NCBI GenBank assembly: GCA_964432985.1
Contig: CAYSPT010000040.1
Span: 1 to 45,548, forward strand
Length of the DNA: 45,548 bases
Source of the DNA: CAYSPT01 sp964432985
GTDB lineage: Bacteria > Muiribacteriota > CAYSPT01
Direction of reading: 5' to 3'
Position numbers and translations under genes: made by a program. The stretch's first letter is position 1; the number at the start of each line of letters is the position of its first letter. The notes beneath the pieces were generated by a model. That model saw only the letters and a list, made by a program, of their open reading frames with translations, was not told the DNA's origin and made no database searches. Below, piece after piece: positions 23,467-32,489 of the stretch.

Positions 23467-24699
23467 ATGACAGGATGTGAACGTAGTTTGCCAGGTAATG
23501 TACTTCCGGATTATCCTCGCTGCCGGTTGAAACAGGACCGGGAAAACAGTGTTGAATACCGTCATCCATGGATTTTCTCCAGGGCGATTAAAGAAGGTTT
23601 ACATGAGGTTCAACATGGGGCGCTGGTGCTGGTGGTAAGGTCTGACGGAATCCCCGTCGGCACCGGCACCATATCCAAAACATCATCCATCTCGGTACGA
23701 ATCCTTGATTTTTCCCCGGTGGTCATCGATGCGTGCTGGTTCGTCCGGCGTTTTAAGGAATCGGATGCGAAGCGGCGGCTGGCCGGATACGGCCCCGGTT
23801 CAGACACAAACGGCTATCGCGTCGTGTTCGGGGAGGCTGACGGAGTTCCCGGACTGGTCGTCGACCGGTACGGCGATGTCCTGGTCATCCAGATATCTAC
23901 TGCCGGTATGGACAGACTTAAAGGCACTATCGTCGAAGCTTTGAAAACGGAGTTCAATCCTGAGTCCATTTGGGAACGCAGTGATATCGGGGTCCGCGGG
24001 GAAGAGAATTTGCCCGAGGTTACGGGACTTCTTTACGGCCGGGCGCGGCAGCTGGTTGAATTTACCGAAAACGGAATTGCTTTCGTGGCTGATATCGCTT
24101 CTGGTCAGAAAACGGGTTTCTTTTTCGACCAGAAATGTCTTCGCCGGCACATCAGAAACCTGGCAGGCGGAAAGCGGGCACTGGACCTCTTCAGCTATTC
24201 AGGCGCGGCTGGTATCAACGCGCTGGCCGGCGGCGCACAGTTTGTCAGGTGTATTGACAGTTCACAAACCGCGCTTGACATGTGCAAGAGAAACATGGAG
24301 CTGAACGATATTGCTCCTCGGCGCTACTACCTGGAGTGCGCGGACGTGTTTCAATGGTTGAATAATCAGCAGTCCCTGGACTGTAACCTGGCTGTGGTTG
24401 ATCCTCCAGCCCTGATTAAGAACCGCAAAAGCGCGGCAAGCGGTAAAAAAGCCTATCATTTCATCAACCGGGCGGTACTCAGGCTGTTGAAGGATGGCGA
24501 TATATTTGTCACTTCGAGCTGCTCGCATTTTCTGAAAGAAGATGAGTTCGGGCATATAATCAACCGCGCCTCGATCCAGGCGGGATGCAGGGTCGATCTG
24601 CTGAAGGTAGTTAACCAGAGCCCTGATCATCCCCTTGCGCTGCAATTCCCGGAATCACGGTATTTAAAGAGCTTTGTCGGAGTGATAAGAAAAACTTAG
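23467..24699 (+). CDS. Class I SAM-dependent rRNA methyltransferase, RlmI-like
   Basis: 410 residues. The N-terminal PUA-like part contains EYRHPWIFSRAIKEG (about 30-44). The central region GYRVVFGEADGVPGLVVDRYGD is family-specific. The Rossmann methyltransferase domain has ALDLFSYSGAAGINAL (motif I), VVDPPALIKN (motif IV) and TSSCSHFL, whose Cys matches the catalytic Cys of 5-methylcytosine enzymes. RlmI methylates 23S rRNA C1962 in E. coli; the exact target here is inferred. The start is uncertain, as the ribosome binding site is weak. Confidence 0.9.
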   Translation: MTGCERSLPGNVLPDYPRCRLKQDRENSVEYRHPWIFSRAIKEGLHEVQHGALVLVVRSDGIPVGTGTISKTSSISVRILDFSPVVIDACWFVRRFKESDAKRRLAGYGPGSDTNGYRVVFGEADGVPGLVVDRYGDVLVIQISTAGMDRLKGTIVEALKTEFNPESIWERSDIGVRGEENLPEVTGLLYGRARQLVEFTENGIAFVADIASGQKTGFFFDQKCLRRHIRNLAGGKRALDLFSYSGAAGINALAGGAQFVRCIDSSQTALDMCKRNMELNDIAPRRYYLECADVFQWLNNQQSLDCNLAVVDPPALIKNRKSAASGKKAYHFINRAVLRLLKDGDIFVTSSCSHFLKEDEFGHIINRASIQAGCRVDLLKVVNQSPDHPLALQFPESRYLKSFVGVIRKT

Positions 24700-24824
24700 G
24701 AGAGAAAACTTGAACATCGTACCCACAAGAGAGTATCCTATAACATGCACCTGGCGGATTAACCGGCGGTGCAGAAACGGCTGCCGCCCGGCGCGGCAGG
24801 AAACTCTTATGAGAGGATACGCTG

Positions 24825-24929
24825 ATGGGTAAGGGAGACCGACGTACAAAAAAAGGAAAAATCTTCCGGGGTTCACACGGCAAGACCCGTCCCCGCAAGA
24901 AGACAAAGCACGTAACACGCACCAAGTAA
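24825..24929 (+). CDS. 30S ribosomal protein THX (bTHX)
   Basis: A 34-residue, extremely basic peptide: MGKGDRRTKKGKIFRGSHGK followed by TRPRKKTKHVTRTK. The GKGDRRTKKGKI.RGSYGK pattern is that of THX, the small peptide seen at the top of the Thermus 30S head and found in Bacteroidota and other groups. AGAGGATACGCTG precedes the ATG. A short G/C hairpin (CTGCCGC / GCGGCAG, about 24780-24799) lies just upstream. It lies far from the ribosomal cluster, right after an rRNA methyltransferase gene. Confidence 0.88.
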   Translation: MGKGDRRTKKGKIFRGSHGKTRPRKKTKHVTRTK

Positions 24930-24969
24930 ATCAGGACTGCATCAATCTACCAGCCGCAGGACGTCTGTG

Positions 24970-25686
24970 TCACTCCAGTGAATTTTGAATGGAATACAGG
25001 CAGTAGTGCCACAGCCGGAAATACTCGGTGATGTCTTGTTCTCCTTTCTGCTCCAGGAAACCGGAAAGAGAGGAATCGTTCATGTTGTTGGCGCGGAATA
25101 GCAGCTCCTCTGTCCATGCATCAACGGATTTGAACGAAAACCGGACCGGGAGCCGGGCTTTCTCCCAGAAGGGTAGAAGAACAATTTCCAAGTACTCGGC
25201 GTAATGCAACGCTTTTTTGCATTTCAGCCGGAGTTGTTTAACTGTCTGGTGTGAATCGAATTCCTTATTCTGTTTCTCCTCCAGGCGGTTCCGGAGTTTC
25301 TTCTGGGCGGCTTTCAGGCTGTCCTGTGCCGTTTTGCTTTCCTCAAGTTCCCGGGTGAGTTGCTCCAGCTTTCCGCTTTGTTGCTCGACGGAACCGGACA
25401 ACGCCTTGTTTTCCTCCACGGCTTGTTCGAGCTTATCAGTTATTTCCTGTTTCTTCTTCTTCGTGATTTTAAGCCCTGTCACGGCGGCCTCGGCTTCTAT
25501 ACGGGCCTGCTCGTAATTGTCCTGGGCTTTTTTCAGTTTCGATTTCAGGGTGGTTATCTCATTTTCTACTGAAACGTTTTTGAAGTGAAGCGCTTCGCCT
25601 CTGGATTTCAAAACCTTGATATGGTAAGTGCAAAGAAGTAACAGAATGATTACCAGTAAATAGACCGTAGCGCGAACTTTTGCCAT
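24970..25686 (-). CDS. Membrane-anchored coiled-coil protein of unknown function
   Basis: 238 residues from the ATG at 25686 (AGGGGTG upstream; the open frame extends to 25761 without a better start). One N-terminal transmembrane helix (about 7-25) is followed by a long heptad-rich coiled coil (about 40-150, rich in Lys/Glu/Gln). A globular tail follows with FWEKARLPVRFSFKSVDAWT and YFRLWHYCLYSIQ. I do not recognise a family. The layout resembles envelope scaffold proteins. Confidence 0.7.
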   Translation of the reverse strand: MAKVRATVYLLVIILLLLCTYHIKVLKSRGEALHFKNVSVENEITTLKSKLKKAQDNYEQARIEAEAAVTGLKITKKKKQEITDKLEQAVEENKALSGSVEQQSGKLEQLTRELEESKTAQDSLKAAQKKLRNRLEEKQNKEFDSHQTVKQLRLKCKKALHYAEYLEIVLLPFWEKARLPVRFSFKSVDAWTEELLFRANNMNDSSLSGFLEQKGEQDITEYFRLWHYCLYSIQNSLE

Positions 25687-25707
25687 CCTGAATTCACCCC
25701 TTGTCAA

Positions 25708-25735
25708 ATAATACCTGTTTACCAGTAAAACACAA
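25708..25735 (-). promoter_or_regulatory. Putative promoter of the coiled-coil gene, with shared upstream motif
   Basis: On the minus strand, TTGTGT (25735-25730) and TATTAT (25713-25708) are spaced by 16 bp. The 14-mer TTGTGTTTTACTGG covering the -35 box recurs exactly upstream of the zincin-like gene (26370-26357) and in variant form before the cyclase (about 32523-32509). Confidence 0.45.
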
Positions 25736-25787
25736 CGGGGAAATGTTTTACAAGCATTCATTCTTTGCCAGCGAAGCTTAGCAAGCT

Positions 25788-26279
25788 TTAACCTATTTCG
25801 AGAACCTTCTCTTCGAGGCAGAGACGGTCGGCGACCCTGGCAGCTTCCTGTTCCAGCGGGCCATTTGGATACCCGACAGCCACTATTTCGAAAAGATACC
25901 GCCGCAGGAAAGCAAGGATCCCTCCCAGGTTTTCATACTGTGAAACGTGGACCAATTCGTGGATGGCAAGTCTGCGGTCGTGTGCACGCTCGGCCCGTAT
26001 AAAAATGCCGTACCGCATGGTAATGGCTGCTGTCCGGGACGAAATGAGCCCCGTTTGCCGGCAGGCTTTCCTGAGGGTTGGGTTTTCTGGCAAGGCAATG
26101 GATGGTACGAGAAGGGTTCTGACGCGCTCAGGATGCTTGATTCCTATCAACCCGGCGTCTTGAAGCAGGTCTTGTGGCAGAGGATCTCCTTTTCGCAGGA
26201 TGATTGTTTCCTGCCCCTTTACCCATTCGCATACCAGGGGAAGCAGACTTTGATACTGTTTAAACGGATCTATCATCAT
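25788..26279 (-). CDS. Zincin-like (HExxH) hypothetical protein
   Basis: 163 residues from an ATG at 26279 with GGGGAG upstream (a second ATG follows at once). HELVH at 107-111 is an HExxH zinc-metallopeptidase motif, in the context RLAIHELVHVSQYENLGG. A downstream EQEAARVADR (Glu-rich, about 145) is placed as a third zinc ligand would be, as in DUF4157-like proteins. No signal peptide. Substrate unknown; such proteins can also be inactive. Confidence 0.7.
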   Translation of the reverse strand: MMIDPFKQYQSLLPLVCEWVKGQETIILRKGDPLPQDLLQDAGLIGIKHPERVRTLLVPSIALPENPTLRKACRQTGLISSRTAAITMRYGIFIRAERAHDRRLAIHELVHVSQYENLGGILAFLRRYLFEIVAVGYPNGPLEQEAARVADRLCLEEKVLEIG

Positions 26280-26378
26280 GTAAAAATTCTCCCCTTGCCG
26301 GTGATGTGGTCGGCAGTAACGCCATCGCCGGCATTGACAAATGCCCTTTTCCAAATCCAGTAAAACACAAAATAGCAT

Positions 26379-26459
26379 ATTGTTCAAGTAAGTCTATTGT
26401 TCAAGTAAGTCTATTGTTCAAGTAAGTCTATTGTTCAAGTAAGTCTATTGTTCAAGTAA
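26379..26459 (+). repeat. 17-bp tandem array, nearly five copies
   Basis: ATTGTTCAAGTAAGTCT is repeated perfectly at 26379-26395, 26396-26412, 26413-26429 and 26430-26446, with a 13-bp fifth unit to 26459 and a diverged TATTCAAGCAAG after it. It lies in the 272-bp spacer between divergent genes (26279 minus, 26552 plus). No spacers separate the units, so it is not a CRISPR array. It may hold regulator sites or be a polymorphic tandem repeat. Confidence 0.92.
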
Positions 26460-26551
26460 ACATCATATTCAAGCAAGAAGGGATATTGAATAAACGCCAC
26501 CGGAGCGATACAATATACTCGGTGGCTCGTGAATGCGGGGAGAACTGATAA

Positions 26552-27310
26552 TTGGTTATGGGTGAAAAACAGGAGGAACACGTACCTGAAGTTCCCGTGG
26601 ACGCAAAGGCCCAGCTTTTCAGTACCGCTGAGGGACGTATTCTTATTTCCGGCCTGATACTTGGATTGCTGTATGTAGCCGCACTGGGCTGCAGTCTCCT
26701 CATTTCACAAAAAACGTTTCAGGTGCTTACCGCCATGACCGCCACCCATGTCCTGTTTGGCCGAGCCGCTGCCATGTCGTTCGGATATACCATGGACCTG
26801 GGACACGCCACGGTCGTACCGGTCAATCTGGTCATAGAAACGATCATGGTTCTCTTGTTTTATCCGTTGTTTGTTTTGAGCTGGCGGCGGCTGCTGGTGA
26901 TACAGGGATTTAAAAACATGATGGAACGCATCTCCGTGGCTGCCAGTACACATCAAAAAATCGTCAGACGGTATGGAATTCTCGGTCTGCTGGTGTTCGT
27001 GTGGTTCCCTTTCTGGATGACAGGTCCCCTGGTGGGTGGTGCTGTCGGATTTCTTCTCGGGCTGCCTGCCTGGCTCACCCTGGTTGTCGTGCTGTCCGGC
27101 ACCTACCTGGCTATCGGAAGCTGGGCGGTGATTCTCCTCGAACTGCACGAGCGGGTGGCGAGGTTCAGCCCCTACGGATCGGTCATTCTCCTGGGCATAG
27201 TAGTGCTGATCGCGGTCATCGCGTATTTGCTGCATAGGGGAATCAAGAACAACGAAGCCCCAGATAAGGAGAAGGCAGATAAGGAGAAAGCAAATCAGGA
27301 TAAAGTATGA
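26552..27310 (+). CDS. Putative small multi-drug export family membrane protein
   Basis: 252 residues. The TTG at 26552 has GGGGAG 9 nt upstream; an ATG at 26558 is the alternative. Four to five hydrophobic segments are visible. The part GILGLLVFVWFPFWMTGPL followed by GFLLGLPAWLTLVVVLSGTYLA matches the family named small multi-drug export protein, whose function is not well proved. The C-terminus is a 15-bp coding repeat (DKEKA-DKEKA-NQDKV) that runs up to the stop codon. Confidence 0.7.
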   Translation: MVMGEKQEEHVPEVPVDAKAQLFSTAEGRILISGLILGLLYVAALGCSLLISQKTFQVLTAMTATHVLFGRAAAMSFGYTMDLGHATVVPVNLVIETIMVLLFYPLFVLSWRRLLVIQGFKNMMERISVAASTHQKIVRRYGILGLLVFVWFPFWMTGPLVGGAVGFLLGLPAWLTLVVVLSGTYLAIGSWAVILLELHERVARFSPYGSVILLGIVVLIAVIAYLLHRGIKNNEAPDKEKADKEKANQDKV

Positions 27311-27413
27311 CTGCTGCGGCTACAAAACAACAACCGTTTTTCGCTTCTAAATCCGCGTGGATTGTTGTCTTTAAAGATGGTATAGTGAAAAACAGTGGAG
27401 GAGAGTGATCGAG

Positions 27414-29033
27414 ATGATGAAGAATAACATGGTAAAAAGTAAACGGTTAGTATTACTGGTTCTTTTTGTGCTGGTGTTGGCTGCGGCGCAAAGTGCGGCC
27501 CAGGACGTTGATTTCTACGTCGCTCCGAACGGCGGTTTTTCTCCTGCCAACAACCAGAGGACCATTACCCTGATAGATGGCAGTGTAATCAAGGCAACGC
27601 TGAACAACGGTGTGCATGATATGGTTCAGCGGACTCCCGCGGGCGGCGCTATCAAGATCGTTATGTACAATTTCGATTTCGCCCCCATCCGTGATCTGTT
27701 GATCGAACGAGCGACCCGGGACGGTGTGCAGGTCAAGGTTCTTCTCGACAATGCCGCTTCCTGGACGGATGCAAACGTTGCTAAATTCATCAAGGCGATC
27801 AAGGACGCCGAACAAAAAGCCCGGCAGGCGGGGAATCCTTTCGATTTCCAGATGAAGGTGACTAATAAAAAATCCTTCATTCACCACCATCGTGTCCGGA
27901 CGCTAGATAACGGGAAAGTGATTTTCGGCACCATGCACGAAAAATTCGGCGTCATTTATCCCGAAAAAAATGGCCCCCCCCTTCACATGTTTGCAGGATC
28001 GTCCAACATTTCCGCCAGCTCGGATGATGTGTATGCTGAAAACAGAATTTTCATCCGCAACGAGCCGGTGGTGGCCCAGATATACGCCAACCAGTTTGCC
28101 CGGCTGTGGAACCTGTATGGGCTCAGGCGGGCTGGCACGATTACACCTGAAACGGTTGTTCCGCCTGCCGGTGACCCGCCCTTTGAGATTATTTTCAACG
28201 GCGAGCACGTGGGATCTCTACTCGAGTACAAGTACCGCCGGATCGACGAAAGAATCATCGAGCTGCTCGATGAGGTAAAGCCGAACAGCTCGGTGGAAAT
28301 TGCCATGTTCAGCTTCACACACTTCACCATTGCCAACAAGATTCTGGAAGTGGCGCAGAAGCATAGAGGTACGCGATTCCGCCTGCTTTTCGATCACTCC
28401 ATGATCCAGGTCAGCGAAGAGCGCATTGGCTTGATGCCGCCTTATCTGGAGGGAAAGATCAAAGAGCTGGGGCTCAAGAACATCGAGATACGCTACAAGT
28501 TCCGGGCCAACGCCTACGGCTGGAACAAGGAGACCGAAACGATCGATCTGGACCACTTCCGCGCCTACCTGCTTCACCACAAGGTGATGGTTGTCAACAA
28601 GGAAAAGATTATCTTCGGATCATTCAACTGGTCTGGCTCGGCGGAGTACCGCAACTTCGAGGATGTCATTATCATGTCATCGGACACCGTCTACGGGCAG
28701 GATGTCATCAACCGGTTCCTGGCTGAGTATGATTTTCTCTGGAACAAGCCGTTCGTACGGCGGGGCGGTGAGTCGTACCAGCCATATGTAATCGACGGAG
28801 ATTACGGCCGGGAACTGGCCGGAAAAATCTGTACGACTCTCGGAGAGTGGGGACCAAGCAAGATCCGGTATCTCCTGGACCGGTTCGGCCCCAAGACTCT
28901 AAATGAGCTGATCAAAAAAGCCGGTCTAGACAGCGGTAAATTGATGAAAGCCCTCGGCAAAACCATGAATGCCCGCCTGGTGAAAGCAGTCAAGCGGGAT
29001 GACGGCCGCATCGTCTACCAGCTATCCGACTGA
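27414..29033 (+). CDS. Secreted phospholipase D-like protein with two degenerate HKD motifs
   Basis: 539 residues from the ATG at 27414 (GGAGGAG 10 nt upstream). A signal peptide (about 1-30, ending QSAAQ) implies export. Domain 1 has H175-x-K177 with Tyr182 in place of Asp, then AGSSNIS (194-200) and Glu209. Domain 2 has H388-x-K390 with Asn395 in place of Asp, then FGSFNWSGS (401-409). The catalytic His and Lys are kept in both. The last 75 residues (LGEWGPSKIRYLLDRFGPKT and on) form a helical, winged-helix-like tail. It could cleave phosphodiesters of lipid or nucleic acid. AT-rich DNA upstream may hold its promoter. Confidence 0.85.
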   Translation: MMKNNMVKSKRLVLLVLFVLVLAAAQSAAQDVDFYVAPNGGFSPANNQRTITLIDGSVIKATLNNGVHDMVQRTPAGGAIKIVMYNFDFAPIRDLLIERATRDGVQVKVLLDNAASWTDANVAKFIKAIKDAEQKARQAGNPFDFQMKVTNKKSFIHHHRVRTLDNGKVIFGTMHEKFGVIYPEKNGPPLHMFAGSSNISASSDDVYAENRIFIRNEPVVAQIYANQFARLWNLYGLRRAGTITPETVVPPAGDPPFEIIFNGEHVGSLLEYKYRRIDERIIELLDEVKPNSSVEIAMFSFTHFTIANKILEVAQKHRGTRFRLLFDHSMIQVSEERIGLMPPYLEGKIKELGLKNIEIRYKFRANAYGWNKETETIDLDHFRAYLLHHKVMVVNKEKIIFGSFNWSGSAEYRNFEDVIIMSSDTVYGQDVINRFLAEYDFLWNKPFVRRGGESYQPYVIDGDYGRELAGKICTTLGEWGPSKIRYLLDRFGPKTLNELIKKAGLDSGKLMKALGKTMNARLVKAVKRDDGRIVYQLSD

Positions 29034-29109
29034 GCATTCGCAGTAAGTACTCAACTGGGCGATTGTGCCAGTTCTTTCCAGGATGAGTCATTCAAGCTAT
29101 TGTGTCTAA

Positions 29110-30510
29110 CTACTGTAGTTTCTTCTTCAGTCGTTCTATCCGCTTCTCCAGGGCTGGTCCCATTGCAGGTTCCAGCATCACCATGGTTTTGTAGAGATAG
29201 ACTGCTTCTCTGTATTTTTCCAGTTTCTCCAGAATGATGCCCCGGATCAGCGGCTCTCTCCGGTAGATTTTTTCGTCCAGTTGATTGAGAATTTTCGAAT
29301 CCGGAATCATGATAACAAGTGTCTCGGAGGCAATGACTTCACCCTCGGTGTCGCGCGCGGTCACGGTCAGCTGATACTCATGCCCTTCTTCAAGGCCCCA
29401 CGCTTCCTTGTCAAGTTCCACATAGTGTGAAGGGGAGGTGTCCTTTTTGGTTACCGAATCTCCCTGTATCATGAAATCGTAATACCTGGCGCCTTCGATG
29501 TTCTCATAGGCGATAACCAGTAAGGAGCGATCGAAGAAGCTGTTGAACACCCACACCTTCGGAGTGGCTTCGCGACGCCTTATATCTTCACGTAAATCCT
29601 GCCTTGGACTCACTTTCTTCGGAGTAACTTTGTCCAGACCGATCACCTGGGATAAGTCGGGTCCCGGTTTCATGCTTTCTCTGTCTTCCATGGGCATTGG
29701 TGCTGGCGCGGGGGAAGACATCGACTGCCCCGGCTCTCCACCTCCCAAAGTGGATGAAGTTCCAGTGGGCCGCCCCGGACCGGAAGGTGCTCCTGATGGA
29801 GGCCTTTGCAGGGAAGGTTTTTGTGGCGATTGTCCTTCTTTCTTCCAGAAGAAAAATACGTCTTTGATTTTCTTAAGCAGGGACTTGTCCTTTGATTTTT
29901 CCTCTTTGAGGGTAAGGTCTGCTTCTTCAAGGCCCGTTCCATCATCCTCTCCGGATGTGATACTTGCGTCGTCAGAGCTTATTCCTTCATCAGGGACCGG
30001 TCCGGAGGAATCAAAGAAATCCATATCCGACTGGTCTCTTTCAGAAGTCGAAACCGACTCATCTCCTTGCGGGAAGACCGGCGTTTTCGTGCCGAAATCT
30101 CGCACTGCCCCGGCGTTGCCAATAGCCCTGGCAAGCGCGCTCAGATCAGCGCTGATTTCCAGATCCGGTTCCCTCCCCGCTTTTTTGATCGCTGGACCTT
30201 CGAGGGGCAAAAGACCATCTGAATTTACCTTTACCTTTGTCCCAGCGGTGATTCTCGTTTTTTCTCCCGTTACGAGCATGAGCAGAGTGGCCTGACCGTG
30301 CTCCACGAAAAGCGTTTCATTCGCATAGATGTCAGAAGCCAGATAGGCTTCCCGCCTGTACGCGTCCTCGTCTTCAATCCAGGCGGAGCCTTCGAAATGA
30401 TAAATCATGGCAACCGGTTCGTCATCAATGCAAACCGCTGGTGCAATGGACAGGATAACCAGCCAGATTATCCCCAGGAAAAGTAATTTATTTCGATATG
30501 GTGAGCGCAT
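29110..30510 (-). CDS. FecR-domain envelope protein
   Basis: 466 residues; GGGAGG lies 9 nt before the ATG. A signal peptide or anchor (1-28) is followed by a FecR-like beta domain (about 33-105: VAMIYHFEGSAWIEDED, LFVEHGQATLLMLVTGEKTRI). A long low-complexity Ser/Asp/Pro/Gly linker (about 130-290) leads to a C-terminal part with a helical, TPR-like end (EKLEKYREAVYLYKTMVMLEP). It is 74 nt downstream of the CHASE2-cyclase and probably in its operon; this pairing suggests an envelope-sensing module. Confidence 0.8.
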   Translation of the reverse strand: MRSPYRNKLLFLGIIWLVILSIAPAVCIDDEPVAMIYHFEGSAWIEDEDAYRREAYLASDIYANETLFVEHGQATLLMLVTGEKTRITAGTKVKVNSDGLLPLEGPAIKKAGREPDLEISADLSALARAIGNAGAVRDFGTKTPVFPQGDESVSTSERDQSDMDFFDSSGPVPDEGISSDDASITSGEDDGTGLEEADLTLKEEKSKDKSLLKKIKDVFFFWKKEGQSPQKPSLQRPPSGAPSGPGRPTGTSSTLGGGEPGQSMSSPAPAPMPMEDRESMKPGPDLSQVIGLDKVTPKKVSPRQDLREDIRRREATPKVWVFNSFFDRSLLVIAYENIEGARYYDFMIQGDSVTKKDTSPSHYVELDKEAWGLEEGHEYQLTVTARDTEGEVIASETLVIMIPDSKILNQLDEKIYRREPLIRGIILEKLEKYREAVYLYKTMVMLEPAMGPALEKRIERLKKKLQ

Positions 30511-30584
30511 GGCCTCTGACCTCCCACTGTATGTGTCTTGTTGTCATTCAAAGGTAAACCGTGAAATACCGGCCATCAATAGAT

Positions 30585-32489
30585 TTATTTCTCATCGTCT
30601 TCATTAGGTTCCACCAGTTCCCCATCAAGGCGGAACAGCTGCGTCTTGCCTTTCTTCCCCTTCAATTCTATTTCTTCCATGGCAGTCCCCAGGTAGTGTT
30701 TGTATACTTTTTCATACGAAACAGCGCTTAAAAGAATCTCGGTGTCCAGCAATTTATTTGCGGATTCAATCCTGGAGGCTGTATTTACAGTATCGCCGAT
30801 TACCGTGTACTCAAGTTTCTTCTGCGATCCGACATTACCTACGATAGCCAGCCCGGAATGGATACCGACTCCAAAACGGAGGTGAATGTCTTGCTTTTCG
30901 AGCTGCTGGTTCAGTTTTTCCAGGCCGGAGCGCATGTCCAGGGCGGCCTGGGCGGCATCCAACACGTGTGAGGTGGTTCCAACCGGCGCTCCGAAAAACG
31001 CCATGATCCCATCTCCTATAAATTTGTCTACGATACCTCGGTTGCCAGTAATGGCTTCTGTCATTTCTTCGAAATAACGGTTGAGTATAGAAACCACCGT
31101 CTCCGGCTTATTTTGCTCCGAGAACGACGTGAAGTTTCTCAGGTCTGCGAAAAGGATAGTGACCTCACGCAGTTCTCCTTCTAATTTATAATACTCGGGG
31201 TGTGACATGAGTTCGTTTACGACCGGTTCACTGATGTACTGGCCGAACAGGTGGCGGATGAAGCGGCGTTTCCGTTCCGAGACGAACAATCGGTGAAGAG
31301 TGGTTCCGGCAAAGGATCCGGCGATAATCAGAAGTGTGCTTGCGGTTGGCACAAAGTACCCTCTTCCGAACGCGTACCAGGTTACAAAGCAGCAAACGGT
31401 GGCAAAGGTCCCTGCCAGAATCGCGGAAAGGCCGGTTTTGCATGCCAGAAACAATGCAGTTAAAAGAAGTATGCAAACGGCCAGATAATGTCGGTTTTGG
31501 AGAAACGGCAATTCCTGCAGGCGGGTTCCGGAAAGGAGATTATCCACTACCGACGCCTGAACTTCCGGACCTGGCACCAATTCGAGCGCCCCAGCTCCGA
31601 TTTCGGCGAACGGCGTAAACTGAGTGTCGTCCACAAATGTCGAACCTATCACCACTATGGCGTCTTTGAACTGGCTCAGAACATCTACAGCATTATTTTC
31701 AACGGCCTTACTAATGTCAATAAATGAAATTGATTTAAAAGATCCGCGCGGACCGTGAAAATCGATCAGGTGGTCAGATGAAAATTCCTGGTGACCGAAG
31801 GTAAGGGTTCTGCCCTGGATTGTGTGGTTTTCTTCCGATGCCCGGGAGGCAATTTGCAGGGCGAAACTGTGTGAAATGATATTGTCCGAATCGATAGTGT
31901 ACAGAACGTACCTTCGCACCACGCCGTCGATGTCCATAGGTATATTGACGAATCCGAGGTTAGAGGCAGAAACGGCCCGGGAGAATTGGAAAAACGGTTG
32001 AACGTTATTGGTCTTGTGAAGTCCTGTCAACTCGAAGGCCATAACCATCTTTGTCCCGCGTTCTTTGGAGCGAAGTATGGCCTGGGTTATGTAGTGGTCC
32101 TGACCGAAACCGCGAATGACTCCCTTGGGAATGCTGACACCCTTTTCATCGAGGTATTCAGACAGCATGGTTCGTAATGTTTTGTCCAGACTCTGACTCT
32201 GGAGGAGGTCCAAGGCGATTACTTTCGCACCGTGCCGGGAGAGCCCTTCGATGACCTGCCCAATTTCTTTGTGCCAGAAAAATATAGATTTCTTTAGCTT
32301 TTTGTGGGTCTTCTCATCAAAGCCCACGATGATGATATTCGTATCTGCGGAGCGGGGACCCCGCTGTAGGAACAACAGGTCAATGGTGTTGCAGTCAAGG
32401 TGACGCAGCAATGTGCTCCGTGCCACAAAAAAGAGGAACAGGCACCACAGGATCAGAAAAACAAAGGATTTCTTCTCGTAGATTCTCAT
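30585..32489 (-). CDS. CHASE2-domain adenylate/guanylate cyclase (class III)
   Basis: 634 residues from the ATG at 32489 (GGGAG 11 nt upstream; the frame is open to 32540). A first membrane helix (about 8-24), an extracytoplasmic CHASE2 domain (about 35-335, with IIIVGFDEKTHKKL and VVIGSTFVDDTQFTP), three more helices (about 340-410) and a cyclase domain (about 445-620) follow. Metal Asp residues are in VTILFADLRNF and FIGDGIMAFFG; the purine-binding Lys is in VDKFIGD and the Asp in EYTVIGDTVNTASRIES, indicating ATP use. It should turn an envelope signal into cAMP. Divergent from the TPR/barrel gene. Confidence 0.92.
   Translation of the reverse strand: MRIYEKKSFVFLILWCLFLFFVARSTLLRHLDCNTIDLLFLQRGPRSADTNIIIVGFDEKTHKKLKKSIFFWHKEIGQVIEGLSRHGAKVIALDLLQSQSLDKTLRTMLSEYLDEKGVSIPKGVIRGFGQDHYITQAILRSKERGTKMVMAFELTGLHKTNNVQPFFQFSRAVSASNLGFVNIPMDIDGVVRRYVLYTIDSDNIISHSFALQIASRASEENHTIQGRTLTFGHQEFSSDHLIDFHGPRGSFKSISFIDISKAVENNAVDVLSQFKDAIVVIGSTFVDDTQFTPFAEIGAGALELVPGPEVQASVVDNLLSGTRLQELPFLQNRHYLAVCILLLTALFLACKTGLSAILAGTFATVCCFVTWYAFGRGYFVPTASTLLIIAGSFAGTTLHRLFVSERKRRFIRHLFGQYISEPVVNELMSHPEYYKLEGELREVTILFADLRNFTSFSEQNKPETVVSILNRYFEEMTEAITGNRGIVDKFIGDGIMAFFGAPVGTTSHVLDAAQAALDMRSGLEKLNQQLEKQDIHLRFGVGIHSGLAIVGNVGSQKKLEYTVIGDTVNTASRIESANKLLDTEILLSAVSYEKVYKHYLGTAMEEIELKGKKGKTQLFRLDGELVEPNEDDEK

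Noticed and set aside
26379..26459. CRISPR array
   Set aside because: The 17-bp units are directly joined without spacers and no cas gene is nearby.
29543..30295. A 250-codon plus-strand frame inside the FecR-domain gene
   Set aside because: It is Ser/Pro-rich shadow coding opposite the low-complexity linker; no ribosome binding site.
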